DNA of 64,000 nucleotides, taken from the NCBI RefSeq assembly GCF_000143415.4, contig NW_003314328.1, forward strand, positions 63,916-127,915. The letters are read 5' to 3'. This DNA is from Selaginella moellendorffii (lineage: Eukaryota > Streptophyta > Lycopodiopsida > Selaginellales > Selaginellaceae). The notes below the pieces were generated by a model. That model was not told the origin of the DNA and made no database searches. It worked only from the letters and a program-made list of their open reading frames with translations. The number at the start of each line of letters is the position of its first letter. Position 1 is the first letter of the stretch. Both the position numbers and the translations under genes were made by a program. Positions 31,978 to 43,107 of the stretch are shown piece by piece.

Positions 31978-34420
31978 CTAAAAGTTGGTTCTTTGAGGAA
32001 GGTCTTGTAATGACCACTCCGAGATACTCGTCCCGGAGATTTGCGGGGAAAATAAGATCAAGTGCGTGTGGAATTCGCGAAGCGTGCTGCGATGCCCAAC
32101 GCTCATCACACAAGTTCCCGATTCTAGGAGAAGTCGATACAAGTAAGCCTGCGTAGAGTGACTAGATCTTAGAAGAGAACCAAAGAGACAAGCTTTTACC
32201 TCAGTTGCTTCGTCTATGGCACTGGTTGCTTCATCCAGGAGCGCAAGCTTTGGTTTTGATAGAAGCAATCGAGCAAAAGCCAGGCGCTGTTGCTCTCCCA
32301 GTGACAAGACACTGGACCAGTCGGCATTCGCGTCCAAGTGGAACGAGCGTTCCAGGAGCTGTTCAAGCTTCACTCTACGCAAGACTTCCATCAAGTCGGC
32401 ATCGCTGTGCTTGGATTCTGGATCATGAGAGCACACTTGTGATAGATTCACGCTAAAAAGACCCGCTACCTTGATCGTGTTTTTTCTCCCCGTCTTTGCT
32501 CCAAGTTGGATAGAGAATTTGTTGCCGGAGCGTTCCAAGAGTCATGTACGGCTTTTGAGGCACGAAGAATATATCCATGGTAGAGTTTCTTGCTATGGTT
32601 CCTCCCCCGGAGTTCCAAAGCCCTGCGATAGCTCTCAAGAACGATGTCTTGCCACTTCCACTGGGGCCAGTTATCTGGTCGGTCTTAAAGCTGTGTTAGT
32701 GATCTGATAACAAAGAAGAAAATATGAGAATTCACATACCAGGAAATTTTGTCCAGTGATCATCCTGAAAGAGAGCCCCTCGACTAGAGTCAGAGTGTGT
32801 TGAGGAGACAAGAGAGTCAAGGTCGACACTTCTATAAGAACGTCGCTCTCCGTGGTTTCGATCGATTTGATGGTGCTCAGCTCCAAAGTATTCACTACGC
32901 ATTTTTTATCCAATATGTCACTGAATTCACCTGTGCATGTAAATTTAGTTCGAAGAGAATCAAGCAAACGAAGAAAAGAGTATACCCAGGCGATCAACAA
33001 CTGCGGAGAAGGAACTAAGCGATTGGAACGCTTGCACGACCAAGGAAAGGTCGCGGAGAACGGAGCTGAAAGCATAGAAAGACTGACTGACGATCCCAAA
33101 GTCGACCTTTCCAGAAAAGTAGAACGGAGCCACCACGGCAGCGGGCAGTATTCGGATCAAGTTGCTATAGAAAACTTGGAAAAAACTCAAGTTGCGTGAA
33201 GCTATGAGTAGTTTCTTCAAAGAAAATGCAGCAACTTACACTTTTGAAAAAATTAAATGAAAAACCAGAAAAATAAACTTACACTATAGTTGGAAAAAAC
33301 TTGTTTAAAACGTTCCAGCAGCAAGTGAAGCTCGTCCATTTCTCCCCCGTAAAACGCGATGGACTCTGCATTTTCTCGAACTCTTACCAATCCATATCGA
33401 AAATCTGCCTCACTCTTTTCTTGGACGAAATTCAAGTTCATGAGATCCTGCAAGAAAACAGAACGAACTCGCTGAAAACAAAAAGATGAAAAATGATACC
33501 TTTCCAAGTAGGAAACTAAGTCCAGTGCCACCAATGGAGTAAACAAGCAAGACACCAAACAGTGGAGGATAAATCCTGTATAGAATTCCGCTGAAAGACG
33601 CCAGATCGGTGATGGAATGGAACAAAGTCATGGTAAATATAAGTGCCGTGCGAGTGAATGAGCCGATATCGTCCACAACTCTCTGATCTGGATTGTCTAT
33701 GAGTGCCAGAGATTGAATGTTATAGTAGGATCTCTCAGACAAATATTGAGCCATGTAACGTTTCGTCATCCAAGCTCGCCATCGAAGAGCAAGAGTGTCT
33801 CGTGCGTATCCGCGGATTACATAAACCTCGAAGATAAGCGAGTTAATTACACGCTGAAAAAGGCACAAACATACAAACGACTTACTGGAAGTGCTGCGAC
33901 CATAAGCCCCAAATAATAGATCAGCTGCTTGACAAACTCCTCTCGATTCTTACCTGGAGAAAAGTTTAAAGAAAGCTGATAGATCTGGAAACACTTACTT
34001 GTCAAGGCGTTGTCAAAATTCCTTCCAAGGTAGCTAAATGCCACGCTCGTCCCCGTGGAAGCAAGCGTAAGAGCAAAAACACTCGCTAACCGGAGGATTG
34101 CCTGGTTTCCCTCTTTGGAGTCGAGCCAGTAAGGTTGAGCAACTTTGCAAAATCTCCGAATGAGTGTTTGAAAGTCTGTAGTTCGTTTCTGCAAAGACAA
34201 GGACAATGAGAGCTCAATGAGAATCCAAGAGACTTACTGGTGTTATCAATGGGGACAACTGCTTCAGATCTTCTTTCACTGCTGCTTCCAGAGCTATAGC
34301 ATTCACCCGGCGAAGCTTGAAAAATGATATCCTGGAACGAACTTTGCAGCGAGCAGAATCAAGGCCTTGGTTGTAGTGCCGTCTCGATGACGCTGTTGGG
34401 GCCGACGCTGCAAACGCCAT
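31978..34420 (-). CDS. ABCD2: ABCD2-like half ABC transporter, copy A
   Basis: About ten exons on the minus strand, from ATG 34420 (GCCATGG context; MAFAASAP) to TAG 31978. Exon 1 is 34420-34238 and exon 2 is 34188-33999. Residues 1-55 are rich in Ser, Ala and Arg, like a chloroplast transit peptide. The membrane domain has 'FCKVAQPYWLDSKEGNQAILRL', 'VYVIRGYARDTLALRWRAWM', 'DNPDQRVVDDI' and 'EADFRYGLVRVRENAESIAFYGG', diagnostic of the bacterial-type (SbmA/YddA-like) ABC_membrane_2 family. The ATPase domain has Walker A 'GPSGSGKTS', Q-loop 'FVPQKPYM', signature 'LSLGEQQ', Walker B 'LALLDEATSA' and the switch His in 'SVGHRS'. This matches plant ABCD2, a plastid half-transporter that would dimerise; substrate unknown. 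All joins appear in frame. Confidence 0.85.
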
Positions 34421-34459
34421 GGCGTTTCCAGCATAGAATTGTTCTCCAGTCAACTCCTA

Positions 34460-34860
34460 GCTTGAGTTCTTTTTAAAAGGATGGATCCCTCCATAAATAT
34501 TCCAACGCACGAGATTGACCAAAACTGTCATCAGAAACTTACCATAAACGAAACTAATTCCAGTGCATCCAAGCAGACTGGTGGATAGATCTTCTACAAA
34601 TACTGCTGAAAGGGAAAAGATCAGTGATAATGGAGCTGAAAAGAACTCTTTGATCGACATTCTCGAACTGTGGATGTTGTAGTAGAATGTCTCAGGAAAA
34701 ACGAACCATGTAGCGTTCAGCCATCCAAACTCGCCATTGATCACATAAACCTGACGTAAAAGATAAACCAAAACTTTTTTGAAGAGAAATTAACGCACTA
34801 GAAATGCAGCCATCAAAAGTCCCATATAGTAGATCACTTGCCTCGTAAAATCCTCCCAAT
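34460..34860 (-). pseudogene. Older degenerate ABCD2 fragment
   Basis: Upstream of copy A the minus strand shows broken similarity to the same transporter: 'VIYYM', 'VYVINGEFG', 'ETFYYNIHSS', 'SLLGCTGISFVYGKF', matching 'LIYYLG', 'VYVIRGY', 'RSYYNIQS' and 'SIGGTGISFLLGK'. No frame survives. Shorter scraps of the same sequence follow the transporter in copies B (about 42930-43005) and C (about 55660-55735), so this remnant predates the triplication. Confidence 0.6.
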
Positions 34861-34866
34861 CAGACG

Positions 34867-35880
34867 TCATATAGACCACGGTTCAAAGGGCGTTGGTATA
34901 AGCCAACTCCGATGCTTATAAACCTGTTCTGTCATCGGTTTCACAGATGACTTAAATATGTTTGCGAGCAGCACATCATGACCTGGATCAAGCGCAAGAA
35001 CTTGGAGTGTAGCTTTAGCTCCCCTAGCAAGATCATTAAAGTTCTTGCAAGCTCCCAGCAGGCACGTCCACTCTATCCTATCGGGATGGAAAGGCAAGCT
35101 CGAGACAAGCTCCACAGCATCTTTCAGATGGCCCGAGCAGCAGAGGACCCTTACGATACAGCAGTAGTGCTGCTTGCTGGGATTGATGTGATAATCGAGC
35201 GTCATGGACAGGAAGCACGATTTGCTCCTTTCAATCCTTCCTACACGAGATCAAAGCTGAGACGAAACACGTCTCTTCCGGGAAATGCATCATCTTCAAG
35301 CGATTTAATACATCCAAGCTTGTGGCATGGTTGCCACTGTTGTTGTAACCAGCGAGGAGAACACTCCATGACGCTCCCAGCATCACATTCCACGTGAAGG
35401 CGTTCCTTTGAGGCATGACGCTGAGCATCAAGAGTGATCGATCATGATGCCCATCTTCCAGATATCATCATTGTTCCCGAGGCAACATTTCGAAAAAGGC
35501 ATGGCATGGAATCAAAACAATGTTTGGCATTCTCCAAATGAAGGCGCTTAACCCACACTGCAAGGATGAGATTCCACAAAAACTGATTTTCTCTGGCATC
35601 AGATCAAAGATTTCTTCTGACCTGTTTAAATGAACCACCTTGGACGAAGCATCCATGCGTGAGTTCCAACTTAGAACATCCCACTGCGGCATCTGTACAA
35701 ACATCCATTCTGTCGTTTCAAAATCTCCACATTGAGAGCACTCAATGGCGAGAGTAGGCACGAAACACACTAAATCCTGTTTCCACAACCTATCAAACAG
35801 TTTCTTTGCTGATCAACAACAAGATCCCACTCATCCACCTGTCTTAATGTCCTGCATGTGTTCTTGTTGGGCATGGAGTC
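34867..35880 (-). pseudogene. PPR-y, module copy A, broken
   Basis: Pieces of the intact PPR-y of copy B occur in the right order: 'YHINPSKQHYCCIV', 'MPQRNAFTWNVMLGA', 'MPQWDVLSWNSRMDA' and the antisense of 'TLFEKV..W'. Several deletions and frameshifts separate them, and similarity stops near 35880. Only about the C-terminal half remains. Confidence 0.8.
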
Positions 35881-38587
35881 TCAGAAGTATTCTGTTATTC
35901 AGTACTGCAAAAAAGTTTGTATTGCCCTCCATGTGGCAATATTTTGATTATGTTATTATTATGTACAGGCATCCAATGTGATAAGATGGTTTCAATGGTC
36001 AGCCACACATGCCTATTATGCACATTCCTGACTAACAATCAAAATAGCTAAATGGTTATTTTCTTTAGGTTTTGGCACTAAAAAACATGAATAAGTTTCT
36101 TTTATCAATTTCAAATCATTTTATTATAAATGATGGCATCCTTTTGTTTGAGAGGTCTTATGCAAGTGCAGGATGGGATAGGATAAGTGGATAGTCTATC
36201 CCATATGATTTAGACTATACTTCAATATCTGAGAGTGGTAATGAGGAATAATACATAAAAGTATGTAATTTCTTGTTGAGACTAAGTACTTAAGCATCTA
36301 ATTGTAAGAATTTTAACACTTTTTAGATTTTAAAGGTTTTGGCAATCCAATTGTTTTTTATTTGTGAATGCACCTAAAGATTTGTGAAGTCAAAATAATG
36401 AATTACTTGGCATTTTTTCTATAGATTTTAAAGCTTGAGGTTCATTGATATAAATTGAAGAAGTATGTACTATTAGATGCCACCACTCATCAAGTGAAGC
36501 AAGTGTTAATAGTTCTAAACAAAGTCTATAAATAATTATTAGTTGTAAAGCAATCAATAATCACTCATCAACTTTCCTTTATAAGACCTAAACACTAAAC
36601 TCACATCATTGAGTTATATATTTGTCCAACATAAATGTAACACCTAGGTATAAGATATATGAACATAGACAAATACAGACTAAATGACCATTCAAATATA
36701 ATTGAATTGCACTAAAATCACCAACACGTATAACTAATAGCTTTAAGTATAAATGAAGAGGCTAGCTATACATGATCAACACTTAGCCAAAACTAAAGTG
36801 AAGATTATGAGATGAATTTATATTGATACATAATGCATGAATGTGATTATAGGTATCGAAAGCTACTTATCCGCAAGTTCTTTTGGATATTCTTTCCTTA
36901 CTGCAACGATAGCAGGAGATTGGTATTATTGAACCTTTATTAGTCCCTTTTGTTCAAGTGTTCATAAATTTGATTTAACATCTATATTTGGCTGGATGAG
37001 CATAAAGAAGGAATTTTTAAATATTTATTTAGCAAAGCATATTTGGCCAGGTTTGTTAATTCTCTTTTGCTCTGTCTTACACTGACTTGACAATAACTCC
37101 TGTGATATTGAGTTTGGTCCCTCAATATTGCTAAATGATAGCTTATTATGTTTACCAAACAACCTTACTATCATGCACCTTTTGTTAGCTTCATTTAGTC
37201 TCAATTGCTATTTATGAGAAGTGTTTAGATTTGTTAATTTGGCATATCTACAGAATGTAGAAATTGTCCTAAACACAATGGTGTTAGTCTTGTATCCAAA
37301 TTCACAATCTAGTGCCATTCCATATTTAGTAATATAAACTGAAAAAGTTGATTCACTTTGCATTTTTCCCTTATTTTTTAGAGATTTATATGGTTTATAT
37401 GTTAGAGGAAGTGTAAAAGGAAGTGATGTAGCATGCTAGGGCCCCAAAGGGGAGATATAACTGAAGTTGGTGAAGTTCAAGTGGTTTTAGTGCTGAGAAG
37501 TTCTTGGCAATTATCTCATATACAATGAAAATTTTAGGAACTTGAAGAGCTCAATGAGGGTTTTCCAATGAGCTCAAGATCAAAAAGATTGGATGTGTGA
37601 ATTAGAAGATATTCTGAGTTGAAGTTGCAAGAGTGAAGCTTGTGACACGTTTGGGTGTTATGACTTCGTATTCACTCTTTGGGTATGGATTTTGGTTACT
37701 TTTTTGTACTTTTGTGACTTTAGGCTTGGGTTTATAAGATGAATTGATATGTACCATGGATTGAGGTGTACCATTTGCATGAGTTTGTGTTTAGGCTGGT
37801 GAATGAAGCACATTAGCAACTCAAGGATACACTTTAACTTGACAAAATTAATATTATCCTATCAATGGTTCCATGAGTTGTTTTATGTTATTGTAGGTAA
37901 AAGTAAACCTCCTTCGGGTTTGTTGAAATGAGGTGGCACTTGATGCTCATATAAATCTTTGTAGTAATGACAAAAGCATTACTTGTGATATTGCTCAATT
38001 GATGATCAAATCATTGTAATACATATCATATCTATGTGATTGTGAGCAATGTGTTTACGAAGTTGCTTGGTTAAACAATGGTCTACCCCAAAATGGTTGA
38101 TAGTGAAAGTAATCTACTTGCATATAGTAATATTGAAGTAGTTTTAACTTAGTTCTCAATGGTGGTCCATTATACTAAGTTTGAGTTGGTACCTTGGTTC
38201 TTGAGAGTTTACCCATTGTAAGAGAATCATAACCACCATGCATTAAGGTAGGGATTTTTGATTGTATGATGTAAATGCAAGTAATAAGTTAATATCTTGT
38301 TGCAAATCATCTCTCTAAGAAGAAAAAATTATTTACATGTTTGATCCTTTGTCTCTAATGACTCTTTTTTTTGTCTTAATTTGACTAAATCTCAAGCTTG
38401 TGTTCACATTTCTTTTTAGTCTAATTTAAGAAAATTTTATGAGAGAGCATGGTAATGATTACTTGAACCAATAAAATAATCCACACAATCTTGATTGATC
38501 CACTTATAATGATGTCGAAAAAAGGTCCACCAATGCCATACTAAATAGCTACAGACTAGCCTATTCACCACTTATAACAAACCTAAA
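35881..38587. other. AT-rich intergenic region between module copies A and B
   Basis: 2.7 kb of A/T-rich sequence with no long reading frame and no motif I recognise. It is probably decayed repeat DNA. Confidence 0.5.
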
Positions 38588-39119
38588 TGTAACGTACGTG
38601 GTTTTGACCTTTTATCCTATGGTGATTTACCATAGGATAACACCACGAAGTGGAACCTAAACCCTCTTTATGCCACGTGACATGTCCAAAGGACAGTGGT
38701 ACAGAACCCGAGGTTCAAGGCCTTGGGCCACTGAACAAAGGAATGGTGCCAAATTCCCAAGCATGGAGCCTAGGAGCAACGGAACCGAACCACGGAGCAA
38801 CTCACGAGCATATAGCCCAATGAGCAAAGAGACAGGAGCCCGGAGTGACTTGGTACAGTCCTAGAGCAACCAGCATCCCAATGCTAAGACCAGCATACAA
38901 AACAGAGCCAAATGAAGTCTGACACTATTTCGGCATATTGGTGGCTTAATGTAAGGACATGGGTACTCCACCAGTTAGCATAGAATGGAACTTGGGCTTA
39001 TACTCAAGCCGGATGCAAAACAAGGATAGACACGCAAGCAGGAGCTAAATTATGCCTTAGGTTGGTCAGCCATGCTCGACCTACCCACTATCCCTACTAT
39101 ACATTTGGAACCCCCCACA
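38588..39119 (+). repeat. LTR-like repeat, 532 bp, left of module copy B
   Basis: Begins TGTAAC and ends CCCACA, the TG...CA form of an LTR. It matches 46466-46996 in inverted orientation over its whole length. Near its 5' end lies a perfect 12-bp inverted repeat (TTATCCTATGGT, 38612-38623; complement at 38629-38640, 5-base loop), present in both copies. No matching target duplication flanks it (ctaaa against gccct), and no coding region or primer site is attached, so it may be a rearranged solo LTR. Confidence 0.6.
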
Positions 39120-39489
39120 GCCCTAGAATGCTTGCAATGCAAATGTAATATGCATTGTTAGGCAACCCATTCAAGTTTTAGATTACTGTCTGAGATGTGG
39201 TTTTTAGTTCAGTTTGAAACCAATAGCTATTCCGAGTGATTTGGAACAGCTTCTTCACTAGAACAGAGGTGATGATGATGAAGTGATGAATGGATAAAAC
39301 TCACTATAAATATTTCAAGATGGAATAGAGCCTCCCAATACAGCAGTTAATGACACCATGTTATGCTCACTTCACAAATGTTGGAATGTTATAAATTATT
39401 ATATTTAAAACACAAATAAATTTAAAGCAGCTAAATAATAAGATTGTGATTCAGGAATATCTGACGACTATAAATGTCGAAGTCACTAC

Positions 39490-40015
39490 ACAGTGTTGCG
39501 GCATTGCTGGCGTCTCAAGCAATCAAGCAAGGAGAATTTTTGCAAGAATGCCTCGACGCAACTGCTTGCTTTGGTTGCTAGGAACCATGGAAGCCTGGAA
39601 GGATTGGATATCCATGGAATCCCTGCGAGGAACTACCAAATCTCCATTTGCGGCATGACAATGGACTACAAGGTTCCACGATTTACGTACGCTTGCAAAC
39701 TCATCCCAAATCCCGGCCAAACCGAAGCAGAGGCTACTTTTGAGAGAATCGTCCAGCCTCATAACTTGGACTGGGAGTTTTGAGAGAATGCCAGCGTAGA
39801 ACGTTGTCTCGTGGACTGCTATGATCGACTCGCTGGGTCAGATGGGTCAGCTCGAGAACGCAAAGACGCTTTTTGATCGGTTTCCAGAGCTCAATGCTGT
39901 GTCTTGGACGGCTATGTTGGCTGCCTATGCCGTGAATGGGCATATGCGAGAGTTCCGAGATTTGTTTGATGATATGCCCGAGCGTGGTATGGTGAAAAGC
40001 CCACGATCCAAGCAC
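39490..40015 (+). pseudogene. PPR-x, module copy B, inverted piece
   Basis: On the plus strand, broken frames match PPR-x of copy A: 'LLALVARN.GSLEGLDI', 'PARNY', 'MDYKVPRF' (antisense reading) and, in one open stretch at 39794-40015, 'VSWTAMIDSLGQMGQLENAK' and 'MREFRDLFDDMPERGMV'. Deletions remove whole repeats. This piece is reversed relative to the rest of the module; the junction with the minus-strand piece is at about 40015. Confidence 0.75.
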
Positions 40016-40523
40016 TGAGCAAAACCACTCCATGCTGTGGCATTCTCTCGAGCAAAGCCTCAGCCTGTGTGAGATACTCAGTCTGGGCATAGCCCGTCAC
40101 CATTATGTTCCAGGACACAGAGTTCCTCTCGGGCATGGCGTTGAACTCGCTGTGCGCTCGCTCCAAAAACCCGTTCTGTGCATATGCCGTGACGATGTTG
40201 TTCCACGAGAAGACGTTTGGACGCTGGATGCTATCAAACACCGCAGCCGCTTCCTCCACAGCTCCAAACTTGCGACAGATCGTTGCATGGAGCTGCTGGA
40301 GCTTCTCCACACTATAGCAAGGCTGCAAAGCGCTTGCTTGCTTGCATTCCCAAAAGCCAGTCTTCCACTTATCCACTTCAATGGACGAAGAACTACTGCT
40401 ACTCAAAGCTGGTTCTTTGAGGAAGGTCTTGTAATGACCACTCCGAGATACTCGTCCCGGAGATTTGCGGGGAAAAGAAGAGCAAGTGCGTGTGGAATTT
40501 GCGAAGCGTGCTGCGATGCCCAA
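40016..40523 (-). pseudogene. PPR-x, module copy B, N-terminal piece
   Basis: A minus-strand frame starts with ATG at 40523 (MGIAARFANSTRTC), runs through a Ser/Arg-rich leader ('FPRKSPGRVSRSGHYKTF'), then 'LQQLHATICRKFGAVEEAAAVF', with an internal deletion relative to copy A, and four PPR units before the inversion junction. Its first 125 bp overlap the last exon of the transporter in another frame. The leader resembles an organelle transit peptide. Confidence 0.65.
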
Positions 40524-42845
40524 CGCTCATCACACAAGTTCCCGATTCTAGGAGAAGTCGATACAAGTAAGCCTGCGTAGAGTGACTAGATCTTAGAAGA
40601 GAACCAAAGAGACAAGCTTTTACCTCAGTTGCTTCGTCTATGGCACTGGTTGCTTCATCCAGGAGCGCAAGCTTTGGTTTTGATAGAAGCAATCGAGCAA
40701 AAGCCAGGCGCTGTTGCTCTCCCAGTGACAAGACACTGGACCAGTCGGCATTCGCGTCCAAGTGGAACGAGCGTTCCAGGAGCTGTTCAAGCTTCACTCT
40801 ACGCAAGACTTCCATCAAGTCGGCATCGCTGTGCTTGGATTCTGGATCATGAGAGCACACATTTGATAGATTCACGTGTAAAAGACCAAAAATTCTCGCT
40901 ACCTTGATCGTGTTTTTTCTCCCCGTCTGTGCTCCAAGTTGGATATAGCAATTGTTGCCGGAGTGTTCCAAGAGTCATGTATGGCTTTTGAGGCACGAAG
41001 AATACATCCATGGCAGCGTTTCTTGCTATGGTTCCTTGCCCGGATTTCCATAGTCCTGCGATAGCTCTTAAGAACGATGTCTTGCCACTTCCACTGGGGC
41101 CAGTTATCTGGTCTTAAACCCGAGTTATTCATCTGATAGCAACAAAGAAACTTTGAGAAATTCACAGACCAGAAGATTTTGTCCAGCGATCATCCTGAAA
41201 GAGAGCCCCTCGACAAGAGTCAGTGTGTGTTGAGGAGACAACAGTGTCAAGGTCGAAACTTCTATAAGAACCCCGCTTTCCGTGGTCTCGATCGATTTGA
41301 TGGTGCTCAGCTCCGAAGCATTCACTACGCCTTGTTGATCCAATATGTCACTGAATTCACCTGTGAATGTAAAGGTAGCTCGAAGAGAACCAAGCAAACG
41401 AAGGAAAGTTTACCCAGGCGATCGACAACCGCGGAGAAGGAACTAAGTGATTGAAACTCGTCCACGACCAAGGAGAGGTCGTAGAGAACGGAGCTGAAAG
41501 CATAGAAAGACTGACTGACGATCCCAAAGTCGACTTTTCCAGCAAAGTAGAACGGAGCCACCACGGCGGCGGGCAGGATTTGGATCAAGTTGTTGTAAAA
41601 AATTTGGAAAAATCTTAGGTTTCGCGAAGCTATGAGTAGTTTCTGCAAAAACAATGCAGTAGCTTACACTGTCGAAAGAATGACAATGGAAAAACCAGCA
41701 AAACTTACACTGTAGTTGGAAAAAGCTTGCTTAAAACGTTCCAGCAGCAACTGAAGCTCATCCTTTTCTCCCCCATAAAACGCGATGGACTCTGCATTTT
41801 CTCGAACTCTTACCATTCCAAATCGGAAATCTGCCTCACTCTTTTCTTGGACGAAATTCAAGTTCATGAGATCCTGCAAGGAAACAGAACGAACTCGCTG
41901 AAAACAAAAAGATGAAAATCATACCTTTCCAAGTAGGAAACTAATTCCAGTGCCACCAATGGAGTAAACAAGCAAGACACCAAACAGTGGTGGATAAATC
42001 CTGTATAGAATTCCGCTGAAAGACGCCAGATCGGTGATGGAATGGAACAAAGTCATGGTAAATACAAGTGCCGTGCGAGTGAACGAGCCGATATCGTCCA
42101 CAACTCTCTGATCTGGATTGTCTATGAGTGCCAGAGATTGAATGTTATAGTAGGATCTCTGAGAAAAATACTGAGCCATGTAGCGTTTCGTCATCCAAGC
42201 TCGCCATCGAAGAGCAAGAGTGTCTCGTGCGTATCCGCGGATTACATAAACCTCGAAGACAAGCGAGTTAATTACTCGCTGAAAAAGGCACAAACATCCA
42301 AACGACTTACCGGAAGTGTTGCGACCATAAGCCCCAAATAATAGATCAGGTGCTTGACAAACTCCTCTCGATTCTTATCTGGAGAAAAGTTTAAAGAAAT
42401 CTGATAGATCTGGACACACTTACTTGTCAAGGCGTTGTCAAAACTCCTTCCAAGGTAGCTAAATGCCACGCTCGTCCCCGTGGAAGCAAGCGTAAGAGCA
42501 AAAACACTCGATAACCGGAGGATTGCCTGGTTTCCCTCTTTGGAGTCGAGCCAGTAAGGTTGAGCAACTTTGCAAAATCTCCGAAAGAGTGTTTGAAAGT
42601 CTGTAGTTCGTTTCTGCAAAGACAAGGACAATGAGAGCTCAATGAGAATCCAAGAGACTTACTGGTGTTATCAATGGGGACAACTGCTCCGGATCTTCTT
42701 TCACTGCTGCTTCCAGAGCTATAGCATTCACTCGGCGAAGCTTGAGAAACGATATCCTGGATCGAACTATGCAGCGAGCAGAATCAAGGCCTTGGTTGTA
42801 GTGCCGTCTCGATGACACTGCTGGAGCCGACGCTACAAAAGCCAT
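40399..42845 (-). CDS. ABCD2: ABCD2-like half ABC transporter, copy B
   Basis: Same exon plan as copy A, from ATG 42845 to a stop at 40399; exon 1 (42845-42663) is again 183 bp. 'NPDQRVVDDI', Walker A 'GPSGSGKTS', 'LSLGEQQ', 'LLDEATSA' and 'SVGHRS' are all kept. It is nearly identical to copy C and more distant from copy A. The C-terminus (QRTSFE) differs slightly from A (QRTNF). No frameshift or stop was noticed inside an exon. Confidence 0.85.
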
Positions 42846-43107
42846 GGCGTTTCCAGCATAGAATTGTTCTCCAGTCAACTCCTAGCTTGATCTCTTTTTA
42901 AAAGGATGGTCCTGTGGATCCCTCCATAAAAATCCCAACTCATGAGATTCATATAGTAGATCAGTTGCTTCGTGAAATCCTCCCAGTTCTCTGGAAGAAA
43001 AAAATCAATGGTATCAGTAAAATCGGACGTCACATAGACCACGGTTCAAAGGTCGTTGCTATACCTCCGTCCAACGAAGCTAACTCCAATGTTTATAAAA
43101 ACCTCAC

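Noticed and set aside
38670-38864. 64-codon plus-strand frame
   Set aside because: Lies inside the LTR-like repeat and is not preserved as a frame in the inverted copy at 46466-46996.
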